Assembly (NCBI RefSeq): GCF_023008585.1
Contig: NZ_CP095390.1
Location: 558,001 to 622,000, forward strand
DNA from: Natribaculum breve
Lineage (GTDB): Archaea > Halobacteriota > Halobacteria > Halobacteriales > Natrialbaceae
Direction of reading: 5' to 3'
DNA: 64,000 nucleotides
Part shown: positions 1-9,658 of the stretch, piece after piece
How positions within the stretch are numbered: position 1 is the stretch's first letter
Layout of the letters: every line of letters begins with the position of its first letter
Made by a program: the position numbers and the translations under genes
Notes under the pieces: generated by a model
The model's input: only the letters and a program-made list of their open reading frames with translations
Database searches by the model: none
What the model was told of the DNA's origin: nothing

Positions 1-29
1 AGAGGTGACCCTGTTTCCACAGGAGTCAG

Positions 30-1712
30 TTACGACTCTAGACGAGTTTGGGACACGACCAGAAAATCAACCAGCAGCCACATATCGTACAAGAGGACGG
101 CGAACCCGAAGTGGAACAACCGCACCGAGAAGTTCCTTGACGTCGTCCAGGGTGCGAACTTTTTGATGCTGCTGTAGGCATTTTCGATTCCGCCCCGCCG
201 GGTATACCGTTTGATCTTCTTGCGAGTCTGGCGTCGATCGAGACCAATCTCGTCGTTCACGGCGAGATTGGTCAGAAACACCTGGCGTCCATCATAATCC
301 TCATCCGGCGGAAGTCCGACCAGCGTCGTCTCTGCCCTGCTATTGGTTACTCCATTTTTTACCGGACCGTACATCGCGTGCTCGTCTTTTACTGCGACGT
401 CGTCGTCCATCTGCGCGATGAACCGCTTGACGCGGTCATCGCGCTTGGCTGGAATTACGTAGAAGAGATTCCGCTCCTCAAGCGCTGCTACAACGTCTGT
501 CGCGTGGAACCACCTGTCTGCATAGACTCGCCGTACGCTGAGACGGGCTCGGTTTTCGACGATGTCCACGAGCCGGCGGACGATCCCGCCGGCTCGGTGA
601 GACTTGTCTTCGCCAGGATACGCTTCAGGATCGTGATTATCGGCGTTGCCGACTGGGACCATCGCGACCGCGAACTGAACGTTGTCCCCGACAACGTTCG
701 CGGTCGCAAACTTGTGACACCAGTCGTACTCTTTGTCTTCAGGTGCACCTTGCACCCGGACCAGTTCCTCGCGCTCACCCGAGTAGGCGACGTAGGTCAT
801 ATCGATCGCGAGCATGATCGGACGCTCGAACTCAACAGATGGCTTGGCCCGCGTCAAGACGCGGGTCAAGCCGCGATTGACCATCTCCGCAATCTCCGAC
901 GGCTCGAGGCATTTAATCGCCGTTAACAGGGTTTCTCCGGTCGGTCCATCCTTGAAGAACGGATCGCCGAGGTCAGGGTCAGGATTGACATGATCGCCGT
1001 AGGTCTCGGCACCGCCGTTGGCGGCGGTGCCTGTGACCCCGAGTAACGTCTCTAACCGCAGCAATTCTTCGTCGTCGTAGATAGATCCGCTTGGACGGTC
1101 GAAGTCGAATGCTGGGAACACGACGGTTGTAAGTTCCTCGAGGACTTCACGAGTTTTTCCTCGAATGAGTCGGTTGACCGTACGCTTCGAGGAGCCCGCA
1201 GGCTCCTCGGAAGCGCCCTCTGTGTATGGCGCGCCGATCGGACTGCCTCGCCTAGCGGCAAGTGTCCGAATCTGGCGCACGCATACCTCGATCGTTGTCT
1301 GTAACCCTTGGAAACGGCTTTGTCGCGCACGCGTGATCGTGCTTCGATCAGGGACCTCAGTCGGATCGAATCCAAGTGCAGTAGCGACCGACGAATCGGT
1401 AGTAAGCGTCCGATGCACGGCAGCATCGGACGCGTCCTCGAGTTCACGGAGGAGAACCGTCCGAAGCATTGGTTCGAACGGCTTGGAGTCGTGCCACGCT
1501 GGGTATGCGTCGTCTCGTGTGTAGGAACTGACATCGAGGTGAGAGACGAGATCGACCGCAGAGGCCGTCTCGTCGACGACCTCTGCGGCTTGCTTGGTCA
1601 ACGGATGCCAACCGCCTGAGAGGGAATCGTTATTTTGGAGGCGCTCATCAACGGATCGTGGGTCGCGGCTGTCTTCAGCAGCCGCGACCCGATCTGACCG
1701 ATTTGTGATCAC
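30..1712 (-). CDS. DDE transposase, ISH3-like (IS4 superfamily)
   Basis: A 560-residue transposase that should cut and join the ends of an insertion sequence. The RNase H-like core is visible as AIDMTY (first Asp), YADRWF (second Asp) and GGIENAYSSIKKF (Glu of the YREK-like block), followed by a hydrophobic C-terminal helix. These blocks and the FYVIPAKRDDR segment resemble haloarchaeal ISH3-type transposases, but this protein is longer than the roughly 390 residues I associate with ISH3, mainly through its N-terminal half. The start is GTG. Base composition is lower in GC than the genes to its right, as expected for a mobile gene. The reading frame is intact. I could not identify convincing terminal inverted repeats; the left end may lie outside the window. 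Confidence 0.85.
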   Translation of the reverse strand: MITNRSDRVAAAEDSRDPRSVDERLQNNDSLSGGWHPLTKQAAEVVDETASAVDLVSHLDVSSYTRDDAYPAWHDSKPFEPMLRTVLLRELEDASDAAVHRTLTTDSSVATALGFDPTEVPDRSTITRARQSRFQGLQTTIEVCVRQIRTLAARRGSPIGAPYTEGASEEPAGSSKRTVNRLIRGKTREVLEELTTVVFPAFDFDRPSGSIYDDEELLRLETLLGVTGTAANGGAETYGDHVNPDPDLGDPFFKDGPTGETLLTAIKCLEPSEIAEMVNRGLTRVLTRAKPSVEFERPIMLAIDMTYVAYSGEREELVRVQGAPEDKEYDWCHKFATANVVGDNVQFAVAMVPVGNADNHDPEAYPGEDKSHRAGGIVRRLVDIVENRARLSVRRVYADRWFHATDVVAALEERNLFYVIPAKRDDRVKRFIAQMDDDVAVKDEHAMYGPVKNGVTNSRAETTLVGLPPDEDYDGRQVFLTNLAVNDEIGLDRRQTRKKIKRYTRRGGIENAYSSIKKFAPWTTSRNFSVRLFHFGFAVLLYDMWLLVDFLVVSQTRLES

Positions 1713-1742
1713 TCGGGGGACTGTTCGTCCCCCATCGGTCAG
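1694..1742 (-). promoter_or_regulatory. Nested inverted repeat over the transposase start codon
   Basis: A perfect 9-bp inverted repeat (CTGACCGAT at 1694-1702, ATCGGTCAG at 1734-1742) encloses a second stem (GGGGGA at 1715-1720, TCCCCC at 1728-1733). The GTG start of the transposase (1710-1712) lies between the arms, so folding of the mRNA would bury it. Such a structure could limit transposase translation; that role is inference. Confidence 0.5.
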
Positions 1743-1828
1743 TGTATCGATGTATCCCGTGCACAGATTCTGTCGTTCGCAACGCTACTGGGAGCTGCCG
1801 CGCGAAACCGACCTCCGACGCCGACCGC

Positions 1829-3268
1829 TCACTCCTCCTCGAGTGCCTGCCAGGACAGCCGGGGGTTGCGCGCGGCGCTGGTCTGGTCGATCCGGCGGGC
1901 AGAGGACCGTTCCGGCGCGGTCTCGAGCGTCTCGTCGTCCTCGCCTGCGACGGCGTTGAACGCCGCGGCGAGCTGGTCGAGCGTCTCTTTGCTCTCGACT
2001 TCCGTGGGTTCGGTCATCAGCGCCTCGGGGACGATCTCGGGCCACTTCGTCGTCGGTGGGTGGACGCCGTAGTCGAGCATCCGTTTGGCGACGTCGGCGG
2101 CGTCCTGGTCGCCGGCGCTGGCGACGAACTCGTGGTGGAACGGCTCGTAGGGCACGTCGTACTCGATCTGGCTCGCGAGGTAGTTCGCGTTGAGGACGGC
2201 CTTCGCGCTGGCGTCGGTCAGCCCCTCGTCACCGAGGCGAGCGATGTAGGCGAACGTCTTCACGAGGACGAGCCAGTTGCCCTGGAAGCCGTGGACGTGG
2301 CCGATGGTGTGCTCGGGTTCGAACAGTTCGTACTCGGTCGCCGTCTTCCGGACGCGCGGTGCGGGGAGAAACGGCGCGAGGTCGTCGACGACGCCGACCG
2401 GCCCCGCTCCGGGCCCGCCGCCGCCGTGGGGCGTCGCGAACGTCTTGTGGACGTTGTAGTGCATCACGTCGAAGCCCATGTCGCCGGGGCGGGCCCGCCC
2501 GAGCAGGGCGTTCAGGTTCGCCCCGTCGTAGTAGAGCAGGCCGCCGACGTCGTGGACCATCTCGGCGATCTCGACGATGTCGCGCTCGAACAGCCCCAGC
2601 GTGTTGGGGTTGGTCAGCATGAGCGCCGCCGTATTTTCGGAGAGGGCGGCCTCGAGCGCCTCGAGGTCGACCCGACCGCCCTCGTCGCTGGGCAACGAGA
2701 TGACGTCGTAGCCGGCCAGGGCGGCCGTCGCGAAGTTCGTTCCGTGGGCGCTCTCGGGGACGATCACCTCGTTTCGGTGGTCCTCCCCGTTGTGTTCGTG
2801 ATAGGCCGCCGCGACACGGATCCCGGTGAACTCGCCCGCAGCACCGGCTGGCGGCTGGAGCGTCACGGCGTCCATGCCGCCGATCCGGCCGAGGTAGTCC
2901 TGCAGTCGATAGCAGAGCTCGAGGGTGCCCTGGAGCGATCGTTCGGTGCGGTCCGGATGGACTGCCCCCGACGGCAGGGCGGCGACGTCCTCGGTGAACT
3001 TCGGGTTGTACTTCATCGTACACGAGCCGAGCGGGTACGGCCCGCTGTCGATTCCGTAGGTCATCTGCGAGAGCCGGGTGTAGTGGCGAGCGAGTTCCGG
3101 CTCCGAGAGTTCGGGCAACTCGAGGGAGTCGCGCGTGAGGTCGTCGGGAAGCGGCGAGTCGTCTTCGTCGATCTCGACGCGGGTCCGGTCTTTCTCCGAC
3201 AGGAGCGGTTCGTACTGCCCGTCGTCCGTCCAGCGCGCCTGGTCGTATCGCGTTCGATCGCCCGTCAT
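1829..3268 (-). CDS. gcvPB: Glycine dehydrogenase (decarboxylating) subunit 2
   Basis: The PLP-binding subunit of the split P-protein, which decarboxylates glycine and passes the aminomethyl group to the lipoyl arm of GcvH. The protein has 479 residues. The PLP lysine is in [17 protein letters not shown] (Lys275), and the N-terminal [12 protein letters not shown] block typical of GcvPB is at about residues 79-90. The ATG at 3266-3268 overlaps the gcvPA stop by 4 nt (ATGA), which fixes the start and implies translational coupling; an upstream extension of this frame would only be read-through of gcvPA. The C-terminal 30 residues are variable and charged. Confidence 0.96.
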   Translation of the reverse strand: MTGDRTRYDQARWTDDGQYEPLLSEKDRTRVEIDEDDSPLPDDLTRDSLELPELSEPELARHYTRLSQMTYGIDSGPYPLGSCTMKYNPKFTEDVAALPSGAVHPDRTERSLQGTLELCYRLQDYLGRIGGMDAVTLQPPAGAAGEFTGIRVAAAYHEHNGEDHRNEVIVPESAHGTNFATAALAGYDVISLPSDEGGRVDLEALEAALSENTAALMLTNPNTLGLFERDIVEIAEMVHDVGGLLYYDGANLNALLGRARPGDMGFDVMHYNVHKTFATPHGGGGPGAGPVGVVDDLAPFLPAPRVRKTATEYELFEPEHTIGHVHGFQGNWLVLVKTFAYIARLGDEGLTDASAKAVLNANYLASQIEYDVPYEPFHHEFVASAGDQDAADVAKRMLDYGVHPPTTKWPEIVPEALMTEPTEVESKETLDQLAAAFNAVAGEDDETLETAPERSSARRIDQTSAARNPRLSWQALEEE

Positions 3269-4602
3269 CGTGCCACCTCCGACAGGTCCTCGACGAACGC
3301 ATCGACCGTCTCGTCGGAGACGCCGGTGACGCAGAGTTGAATCTCGTGGTCGCCGACGACGTGAACCGCGTAGCCCCGGTTCTCGAGGTCGTCCGCGATC
3401 GCCCGGGCCGGCTGGTCGACGTGTGCGACGAACTCCCGGAAGTGTCGGCGGTCGTGGACCGGCGCGGTGACGCCGACGATGTCGTCGACGCGCGCCGCCA
3501 GCTCCTCGGCTCTCGTCACTCCGCGTTTCGCGAGGTCGACCAGTCCCGACGGACCTAGCGCCGCGGCGTGCATCGCCGACCGGAGGGCGACCCACGCCTG
3601 GTTCGTACAGATGTTACTCGTGGCTCGCTCGCGGCGAATGTGCTGTTCGCGGGTCTGGAGTGTCAGCGTGTAGGCCCGGCGGTCGGTCGCGTCCTCGCTC
3701 GCGCCGACGAGTCGGCCGGGAACCTGCCGGAGGTACCGCTCGCGGGTGGCGAACAGCCCGAGACCCATCCCGTAGCTCGTCGGCAGTCCGAGGACGCTGG
3801 CGTCGCCGACGACGACGTCCGCGCCGACGTCCGCGGGCCGCTGGAGCAGCGACAGCGCCACCGGATCCGAGCCGAGGACGAAAAGCGCGTTCGCGTCGGT
3901 CGCGAGTTTGCCGATCGCCGCGAGGTTCTCCTCGATCGCGCCGCGGACGGTCGGGTTCTCGGCGTAGACCATCACGACGTCCTCCTCGATTTCCCCGGCG
4001 AGGGCGTCGACGTCGGCCGTCGCGTCGTCGGTCGGGTACGTCTCGACCGAGAGGTCCGTGCCGGCGACGTAGTTCTCGAGCGTGCTCCGTCGCCCCTCGA
4101 GCAGGAGGTCGGGAACGAGCACCCGGTGGCCGTCCGTATCGCGAACTCGATCCGCGAGCGTCGCCGCCTCGCCGAGGGCGGTCGCCGCGTCGTACATCGA
4201 GCAGTTCGCGACCTCGAGGCCGGTCAGTTCGACCAGCAGCGACTGGTACTCGAAAAGCGCCTGCAGGAAGCCCTGCGAGGCCTCCGGCTGGTACTGGGTG
4301 TAGGAGGTGAGAAACTCGGCGCGATCAGAGAGGTGATCGACCAGCGACGGTACGTAGTAGCCGTAGTGGCCGCGTCCGAGCAGTTCGGTCAGGTCCTCGT
4401 TCTTCTCGAGGATCCCCTCGACTAACTCGCGCGTCTCTGCTTCGGTTCTGGCGTCGATGCCGAACTCGCCGTCGAACCGTACGGCCGCCGGGATGTCGAA
4501 GAGGTCGTCGACCGAGTCGACGCCGACCGCCTCGAGCATCGCCGCGGTGTCGTCGTCCGTGTGGGGAGCGTATGGACTCCCCGTCGTGTGTGCTCCGTGC
4601 AT
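3265..4602 (-). CDS. gcvPA: Glycine dehydrogenase (decarboxylating) subunit 1
   Basis: First subunit of the two-part P-protein, 445 residues and partner of the downstream GcvPB. Characteristic blocks are [32 protein letters not shown] near the N terminus and [16 protein letters not shown] in the middle. I chose the ATG at 4602 (MHGAHTTG) because the frame upstream is arginine-rich and unlike the family. The gene lies first in a two-gene operon with a 4-nt overlap to gcvPB. The gcvT and gcvH genes are about 7 kb away on the other strand, so the system is split into two transcription units here. Confidence 0.95.
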   Translation of the reverse strand: MHGAHTTGSPYAPHTDDDTAAMLEAVGVDSVDDLFDIPAAVRFDGEFGIDARTEAETRELVEGILEKNEDLTELLGRGHYGYYVPSLVDHLSDRAEFLTSYTQYQPEASQGFLQALFEYQSLLVELTGLEVANCSMYDAATALGEAATLADRVRDTDGHRVLVPDLLLEGRRSTLENYVAGTDLSVETYPTDDATADVDALAGEIEEDVVMVYAENPTVRGAIEENLAAIGKLATDANALFVLGSDPVALSLLQRPADVGADVVVGDASVLGLPTSYGMGLGLFATRERYLRQVPGRLVGASEDATDRRAYTLTLQTREQHIRRERATSNICTNQAWVALRSAMHAAALGPSGLVDLAKRGVTRAEELAARVDDIVGVTAPVHDRRHFREFVAHVDQPARAIADDLENRGYAVHVVGDHEIQLCVTGVSDETVDAFVEDLSEVAR

Positions 4603-4755
4603 AGTTAGCAGTGGTCTCGGTCGAGTGGTCCGTTCGATCCTCGCCCACGTCGGTCGCTGCGTTCGATCCGAGACACGATACTCACATCTAGTGGACAGGG
4701 GATAATGAACGCACTCGTTTCGGCCATCCACGGCCATCGGGTCGCTCGCGGGCGA

Positions 4756-5868
4756 TTACGACTCTGATCCGGCGGCATCCGCGTCCGTCGATGGCTCGGT
4801 TCTGGCGGCCGCGTCCGCGACGCTCGAGCCAGTCTCGGTTCCCCGATCGGTGCGCTCTCGAGCGAAGAGGTCGAGCGTGATCTTCGCGCTGCCGACGACG
4901 ACGGGGCCGACGAACAGCCCCACGGCACCGAACGCGATGAGGCCGCCGAAGATGCCGACGACGACGATCGCGGAGTTGAAGGCGCTCGTCTGACCGATGA
5001 GCGCTGGACGAAGGTAGGTGTCCGAGACGGTGACGAGCAGGCCGTAGGCGACGAGCGCCACCGCCGCGACGGGACGGCTGACCGTGACGAGGTAGATCGA
5101 CGCGGGGAGCCAGACGCCGAACGCGCCGACGAGCGGCAGGAGGGTGAGCACGAAGGTCAGGACGGTGAGCAACACCACGGCCGGGATGCCGAGGACGAAC
5201 AACCCGACGCCGAGCATGACAGCCTGGATGGCCGCGACGACGACGTTGCTGACGACCGACGCCTGCATGAGCTGGTCCAGTCTCGCGAACAGTTCCCGCT
5301 GGACCTCGTCGTCGATCGGCATCACGTGGTACAGCCACTCGAGGAGCCGGTCGGCGTCCCGTAACAGCGCGAAGCAGACGAACAGCGTGATGGTCGACCC
5401 GATCGCGATCCCCGGCAACCCACCGACGACGTCGATCGCCCCCCTCGCGACTCGCTCGACGCCGGTCGTGATCGTACTCTGATACGACTCGTACATGGCT
5501 GTGAGATCGACTGCGTAGCCGTTGGCCGCGAGTTCCCGTTCGACCATCTCGAGATCGAGGTTCCCCTCCCGGACGGCGCTTACGAGCTGGGTCGACTGCT
5601 GGAGTGCGACTCTGAGGACGTAGACGAGCGGGGCGAGGATGACGAGTACCGCACCGACGACGAGGGCGAACGCCCCGACCGTCGGCCGGACGTACTCCTC
5701 GAGTCGTCGCTGTGCGGGCAGCAGGATATACGCGAGGACGCCACCGAAGAGGACGTACTGCAGGTACGGCAGGGCGACGAAGAGCGCGAGAGCGGCGCTG
5801 AGAGAGGCGAGAGCCGTCAGGGCTGGCTGCTCGACGACCCACCTCGGCGGTTCGGGGGTATCTGTCAC
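4756..5868 (-). CDS. AI-2E family (UPF0118) membrane transporter
   Basis: A 370-residue polytopic membrane protein of the AI-2E/UPF0118 exporter family. There are paired N-terminal membrane segments, a central soluble stretch (about residues 95-150) and then about five further hydrophobic segments, including LLPLVGAFGVWLPASIYL and the GIFGGLIAFGAVGLFVGPVVVG signature near residues 305-325. The last 40 residues are a charged, low-complexity cytoplasmic tail. Substrates in this family are diverse (autoinducer 2, Na+/H+, small metabolites), so none can be assigned. It stands alone, with short intergenic gaps on each side. Confidence 0.88.
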   Translation of the reverse strand: MTDTPEPPRWVVEQPALTALASLSAALALFVALPYLQYVLFGGVLAYILLPAQRRLEEYVRPTVGAFALVVGAVLVILAPLVYVLRVALQQSTQLVSAVREGNLDLEMVERELAANGYAVDLTAMYESYQSTITTGVERVARGAIDVVGGLPGIAIGSTITLFVCFALLRDADRLLEWLYHVMPIDDEVQRELFARLDQLMQASVVSNVVVAAIQAVMLGVGLFVLGIPAVVLLTVLTFVLTLLPLVGAFGVWLPASIYLVTVSRPVAAVALVAYGLLVTVSDTYLRPALIGQTSAFNSAIVVVGIFGGLIAFGAVGLFVGPVVVGSAKITLDLFARERTDRGTETGSSVADAAARTEPSTDADAAGSES

Positions 5869-5993
5869 GGCCCTAGCTGCGACGGCTCGACGGATTAGTC
5901 TACGGCTTTAACGGAGAGAGAATCGACAGTGGAGAGAAAATCGGGGATCGCTCGGTGAGGCGGAGGTGTCGACGTGACGTCGAAGCCGGATCG

Positions 5994-7331
5994 TCAGTCG
6001 ACGTAGCGGTACTTTCGCTCGCCCATCCGGCCCCAGCCGTCGAAGACGAACTCGCCGTCGGGCGTCGTGCGCGGTTCGATGTCGACGTCCATCTCGTGGT
6101 TGTGTGCGTCGTGGATCTCCTCGTAGTCCTCCCACGTGAGTTCGTACCGGGCCTCGAGCTGTTCGTCGACGTTCAGGGCGGCGATCTCGTCTTTCCAGCC
6201 GTCCTGGACCGTCTCGGCGTGGATCTCGGCCTGTGCGCCGCTGCCGTAGGAGCCGACGAGCATCCGTTCACCGGCGAGGTCGATTCCGTTTTCGGCGGCG
6301 TGTGCGAGTGCGCTGACCCGGGCGAGATGCACCGAGCCGGTGTACCAGTTGCCGACTTCGCGGGCGATAGTGAGCGTGGGGTCGATGGTCTGTGCGTACC
6401 ACTCCTGGTACTGGTCGGTCTCTTTCAGTGCGTCCATGTACTCCCGGAGGGCGTCGTGGAACTCCTCTTCGTCGTCGAACGCCTCGGCGCGAGGCTGGCG
6501 GCCGATCTCCGCCGCGAGTTGCTCTTCGATCTCCGTGTCGCGGATCATGTGCCGGTAGGCCAGCATGGCGGCCTTCCGGACCATCCCCGGGAACGGCGTG
6601 TGGAACGGGCCGTAGGCGTAGTCGTCGGGGTGGGCGCGACCGTCGACGCTCTCGAAGTCCTCGAGCGCCTCGCGCATGCGGGCGAGGTAGACCTGAACCG
6701 ACCGCTTGCCGTCGACGCTCGGGAACTGCTGGTTGGGTTTGAGAAAGTCCGTCTCGTCGGCCGAGCCGTAGCCCTGCTCGGTCGAGAGCGAGACGAGGTC
6801 CGGGTCCTCGGAGATGTACATCGCCACGGCACCCGCACCCTGGGTGGCCTCGCCGGCGTCGCCGCGAGCGTACAGCGCCGTGTCGGTCGCGATCACGAGC
6901 GAGCCGCGACCGCGGTTTCGTCCCGCGCGGATCCAGTTACACGCGTCGTCCAGACTCTGGGTCCCCGCGATACACGCGAACTTGCGCTCGCCTTTGTTCG
7001 CGTGGTGGAAGTCGCCGTCGAACACTTCCTCGAGACAGCCTGCGACGTACGTCGAAACCGGTTTCGAGTTGTCGAAGGCGCTCTCGGTCGCGACGTCGAT
7101 CCGCCCGACGTCGTCCGGTTCCAGCCCCTTTCGGTCCATCAGCCGGTAGGCGGCGTTCGCCGCCATCGTGACGATATCCTCGTAACTGTCGGGAAACGAA
7201 CTCGCGTTCAGACCCAGCCCCTTCGTGTACTTCTCCGGATCTTCCCCCTTCTGCGGTGCGAACGTCCCCGGCAGATCGAGTTCGAGATTTCCGGTCCAGA
7301 TTTCGACGGCGTCGATTCCGACAGTTGTCAT
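5994..7331 (-). CDS. mvaS: Hydroxymethylglutaryl-CoA synthase
   Basis: Condenses acetyl-CoA and acetoacetyl-CoA to HMG-CoA at the entry to the mevalonate pathway, which supplies the isoprenoid chains of archaeal lipids and carotenoids. It has 445 residues in a thiolase fold, with the acyl-accepting cysteine in FACIAGTQS (Cys120). The upstream region GKGLGLNASSFPDSYED-like block and the GERMLVGSYGSGAQAE C-terminal block match haloarchaeal HMGS. It is monocistronic, with a short AT-richer stretch upstream of the ATG that could hold a promoter. Confidence 0.95.
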   Translation of the reverse strand: MTTVGIDAVEIWTGNLELDLPGTFAPQKGEDPEKYTKGLGLNASSFPDSYEDIVTMAANAAYRLMDRKGLEPDDVGRIDVATESAFDNSKPVSTYVAGCLEEVFDGDFHHANKGERKFACIAGTQSLDDACNWIRAGRNRGRGSLVIATDTALYARGDAGEATQGAGAVAMYISEDPDLVSLSTEQGYGSADETDFLKPNQQFPSVDGKRSVQVYLARMREALEDFESVDGRAHPDDYAYGPFHTPFPGMVRKAAMLAYRHMIRDTEIEEQLAAEIGRQPRAEAFDDEEEFHDALREYMDALKETDQYQEWYAQTIDPTLTIAREVGNWYTGSVHLARVSALAHAAENGIDLAGERMLVGSYGSGAQAEIHAETVQDGWKDEIAALNVDEQLEARYELTWEDYEEIHDAHNHEMDVDIEPRTTPDGEFVFDGWGRMGERKYRYVD

Positions 7332-7502
7332 ACTCCGTGTATACTCGAGGGGCTACAAGTTATTGTCGTTCGCGGTTTCGTCGAACGTCGAACATTCTGG
7401 ACGAAACGGAGATCGACTCTCTCGAGTTCGTCGATGCAGTCCGAACGCGACCCGAATCGTCACGCCACGTCGTCGGACTGGCTGATCGAAAAGGAATCCC
7501 CG

Positions 7503-8081
7503 TTACTCGTCTTCCTCGACGACCTCCGGATCGCTCATCGCGCTCTGGAGGCTGTCCAGCCCGTTGATCCACTCGGTGACGAGCCCGTACTCGAGTTCCT
7601 CGGCCATCGTCATGTCGAGTTCCTCGCCGTCGACGATGAGCGTGCCCGCCTGGGCCGCGTAGCCGAGGGCGGCGTCCAGGTCCTCTTCGGCCTCGGCGTC
7701 CGCCGCGGCACCGATGTAGTCGTTGACGCTTCCTTCCTCGGCGGGGCCGTTCGCGACGTACTCCTCGGCGGCGAAGAAGACGCAGACGAGACTCGTCTGG
7801 ACGCCGTCGACGAGCAGGCGTTTCTCCTCGTCGTCGACGTCGACGTCGTCCAAGACGATCTCGCGGACGTCGGTGATCTCTTCCAGGGCCTCCTCCTGGT
7901 CGAGTTCGCCGTCGTCGTAGGCGGCGACGATCTTCGCGATGGCGATCGCGGTGTCGTCCTGTAGGTTCAACAGCAGGCGCGCCGACGATTCGTCTTCCGG
8001 ATCGATGTCTTCGTCGTTGATGCGGTCGATCCAGTTCTGCCAGCGTTCCTCCGAGTAGAACTCGGTCGGGGGATTGCTCAT
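7503..8081 (-). CDS. DUF2150 family protein
   Basis: A 192-residue, very acidic soluble protein matching the DUF2150 family found in haloarchaea and some methanogens. It opens with FYSEERWQNWIDRI, continues with helical acidic segments (LDQEEALEEITDVREIVL) and ends in an acidic tail. No catalytic motif or membrane segment is visible, and the function is unknown. It is separated from mvaS by about 170 bp and lies on the same strand. Confidence 0.85.
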   Translation of the reverse strand: MSNPPTEFYSEERWQNWIDRINDEDIDPEDESSARLLLNLQDDTAIAIAKIVAAYDDGELDQEEALEEITDVREIVLDDVDVDDEEKRLLVDGVQTSLVCVFFAAEEYVANGPAEEGSVNDYIGAAADAEAEEDLDAALGYAAQAGTLIVDGEELDMTMAEELEYGLVTEWINGLDSLQSAMSDPEVVEEDE

Positions 8082-8204
8082 ACAGCAACCTACACCGGCC
8101 GCTTGAAATGCCTTTCTCTACCTGTGCGATGCCGAAAACGTCGTGATCGATCGTCAGAGACGACGACTGACCCGATTCTCGTCGCCTCGAGCCGTCTGGA
8201 ACGG

Positions 8205-9056
8205 CTACGCCAGCGTCGCCTCGGTGTCGATCTCGTAGACCAGTTTCGGCGTCTCGACGTGGGCGTTTCTGACGGCCTCCTCGTACCCCTCCTCGAGTAA
8301 CCACGAGACGCGCCGGGGGACGGTCTTCGGGCCGAGCACTGCGCCGGGCCTGTCGGGATCGTCGACGAAGTCGGTCTCCATCAGGAACGGCTCGCCGCGC
8401 TCGGCCGCCACCTCGAGGCGGTCCTTCTCGCTCATCACGCTCGGCGTCGGCCCCTCGAGGCGGCCGGCGGCGTAGTGTTTGACGACCCTGTGTGCCGGCA
8501 GTCCCGCGTCTTCGGCCCACGCCGCGACCTCGCGCAGATCTTCGCTCGCCTCGGTGTGGAGCTGGACGGCACACTCGAGGTCGGCCCCGTGTTCGAAGGC
8601 GCGGCGCATGACGTCGTTGGAGGCGGCCCAGACGTCGTCGTCGACGTCGTAGTGTGGCCGTCCCGACTTCAGGCCGAGCGCCTCGCCGCGGTCGACGTAC
8701 TCTGCGGCGACGTCGATCCCACCCTGCATGATCTCGCGCGCCTCCGCGGGGGCGTAGCCGCGCTCGTCGACCAGTCGCGAGACGAGACCGGGGTGGACGC
8801 CGAGGATCGCCCACGCACGTCCTCTGAGAAGTTCCGAGGCTTCCTCGACGACCTCGATCGTTCGCTCGAAGACCGGCCGAAAGTCCTCGCCGTCGTCGGC
8901 CTCGACGCCGAGGTACCAGGAGGGTTTGTTGACGACGAGCAGGTGCGTGCCGCCGACGCGCGCGAAGTCTTTGACCGCCTCGAGTCCGCGGCCGTGGTCC
9001 GGATCGAGGTGGAGGTGATCGTCGAGCACCGGCGTTCCGAGGTCGTTCGCGTCCAT
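8205..9056 (-). CDS. TatD-like metal-dependent hydrolase
   Basis: A 283-residue amidohydrolase-fold protein related to TatD. The metal-binding DHLHLDPDHGRG motif is at about residues 13-24, LGVHPGLVSRL in the middle, an HTEASEDL block holding a further histidine, and FLMETDFVDDPDRPG supplying the late acidic ligands. TatD proteins are usually divalent-metal-dependent nucleases or phosphoesterases; this is a divergent archaeal branch (COG1099-like), so the substrate is not assigned. The ATG is unambiguous. It is followed on the same strand by the NYN-domain gene. Confidence 0.82.
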   Translation of the reverse strand: MDANDLGTPVLDDHLHLDPDHGRGLEAVKDFARVGGTHLLVVNKPSWYLGVEADDGEDFRPVFERTIEVVEEASELLRGRAWAILGVHPGLVSRLVDERGYAPAEAREIMQGGIDVAAEYVDRGEALGLKSGRPHYDVDDDVWAASNDVMRRAFEHGADLECAVQLHTEASEDLREVAAWAEDAGLPAHRVVKHYAAGRLEGPTPSVMSEKDRLEVAAERGEPFLMETDFVDDPDRPGAVLGPKTVPRRVSWLLEEGYEEAVRNAHVETPKLVYEIDTEATLA

Positions 9057-9110
9057 ACGTGACGATGCGGGCGGACGGGTGGAAAACGCACCGGCTTCGA
9101 TCGCGGACGG

Positions 9111-9563
9111 TCAGGAGTCGAGCGTGACCGCGTCGTCGGCGGCGTTCCGGAGGGCGTCGGAGCGGCCGTACGAGCCGGGCGCGATCGCGACCGTCCTCAC
9201 CCCGGCGGTGCCCGCGTGCTCGAGCGCCGGCTTGAAGTCGGTGTCTCGCGAGGCGATCACGAGCGTGTCGAGCGTGCCGTCGCTGACGAGGGCCGTCGCG
9301 TCGACGGCCAGTTTCACGTCGACGTCGCCGCTCGTGACGACGACCTCGAACCCGCGCGCTTCGGCCGCCTGGATCAGCCCTGGCGTGGCGTGTTCGTCGA
9401 GATAGAGCCGAGTGACGCCCACGCGACCGAGTTCCGTCGCGGCCCGCCTGACGTCGTCTAGGTCGACGTCGAACTCGTCGCGCAAGACGTTCGGCCCGTC
9501 GACGAAGAGACCGACGGTTTCCTCGTCGTCGAAACAGAGACGGGCGCGAACGCGATCGAACAT
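9111..9563 (-). CDS. NYN domain (PIN-like) protein
   Basis: A 150-residue single-domain protein of the NYN/LabA-like branch of the PIN fold, generally metal-dependent RNases. Conserved acidic positions are seen in LFVDGPNVL (residues 18-26), GDVDVKLAVDA and ASRDTDFKPAL, which together would form the metal-binding pocket. It lies directly upstream (in transcription) of the TatD-like gene, with a gap of about 55 bp, and may be co-transcribed with it, so two putative nucleases would be paired. RNase activity is inferred from the family only. Confidence 0.85.
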   Translation of the reverse strand: MFDRVRARLCFDDEETVGLFVDGPNVLRDEFDVDLDDVRRAATELGRVGVTRLYLDEHATPGLIQAAEARGFEVVVTSGDVDVKLAVDATALVSDGTLDTLVIASRDTDFKPALEHAGTAGVRTVAIAPGSYGRSDALRNAADDAVTLDS

Positions 9564-9658
9564 GAGACACCGTAATCAGGGTCCGAAAATAGGTGTGACG
9601 AAAGCCGCCGGGACGTCACCTCGAGCGAGACGGCGGTCCTGGCTCCGTTCCTGGCCCT

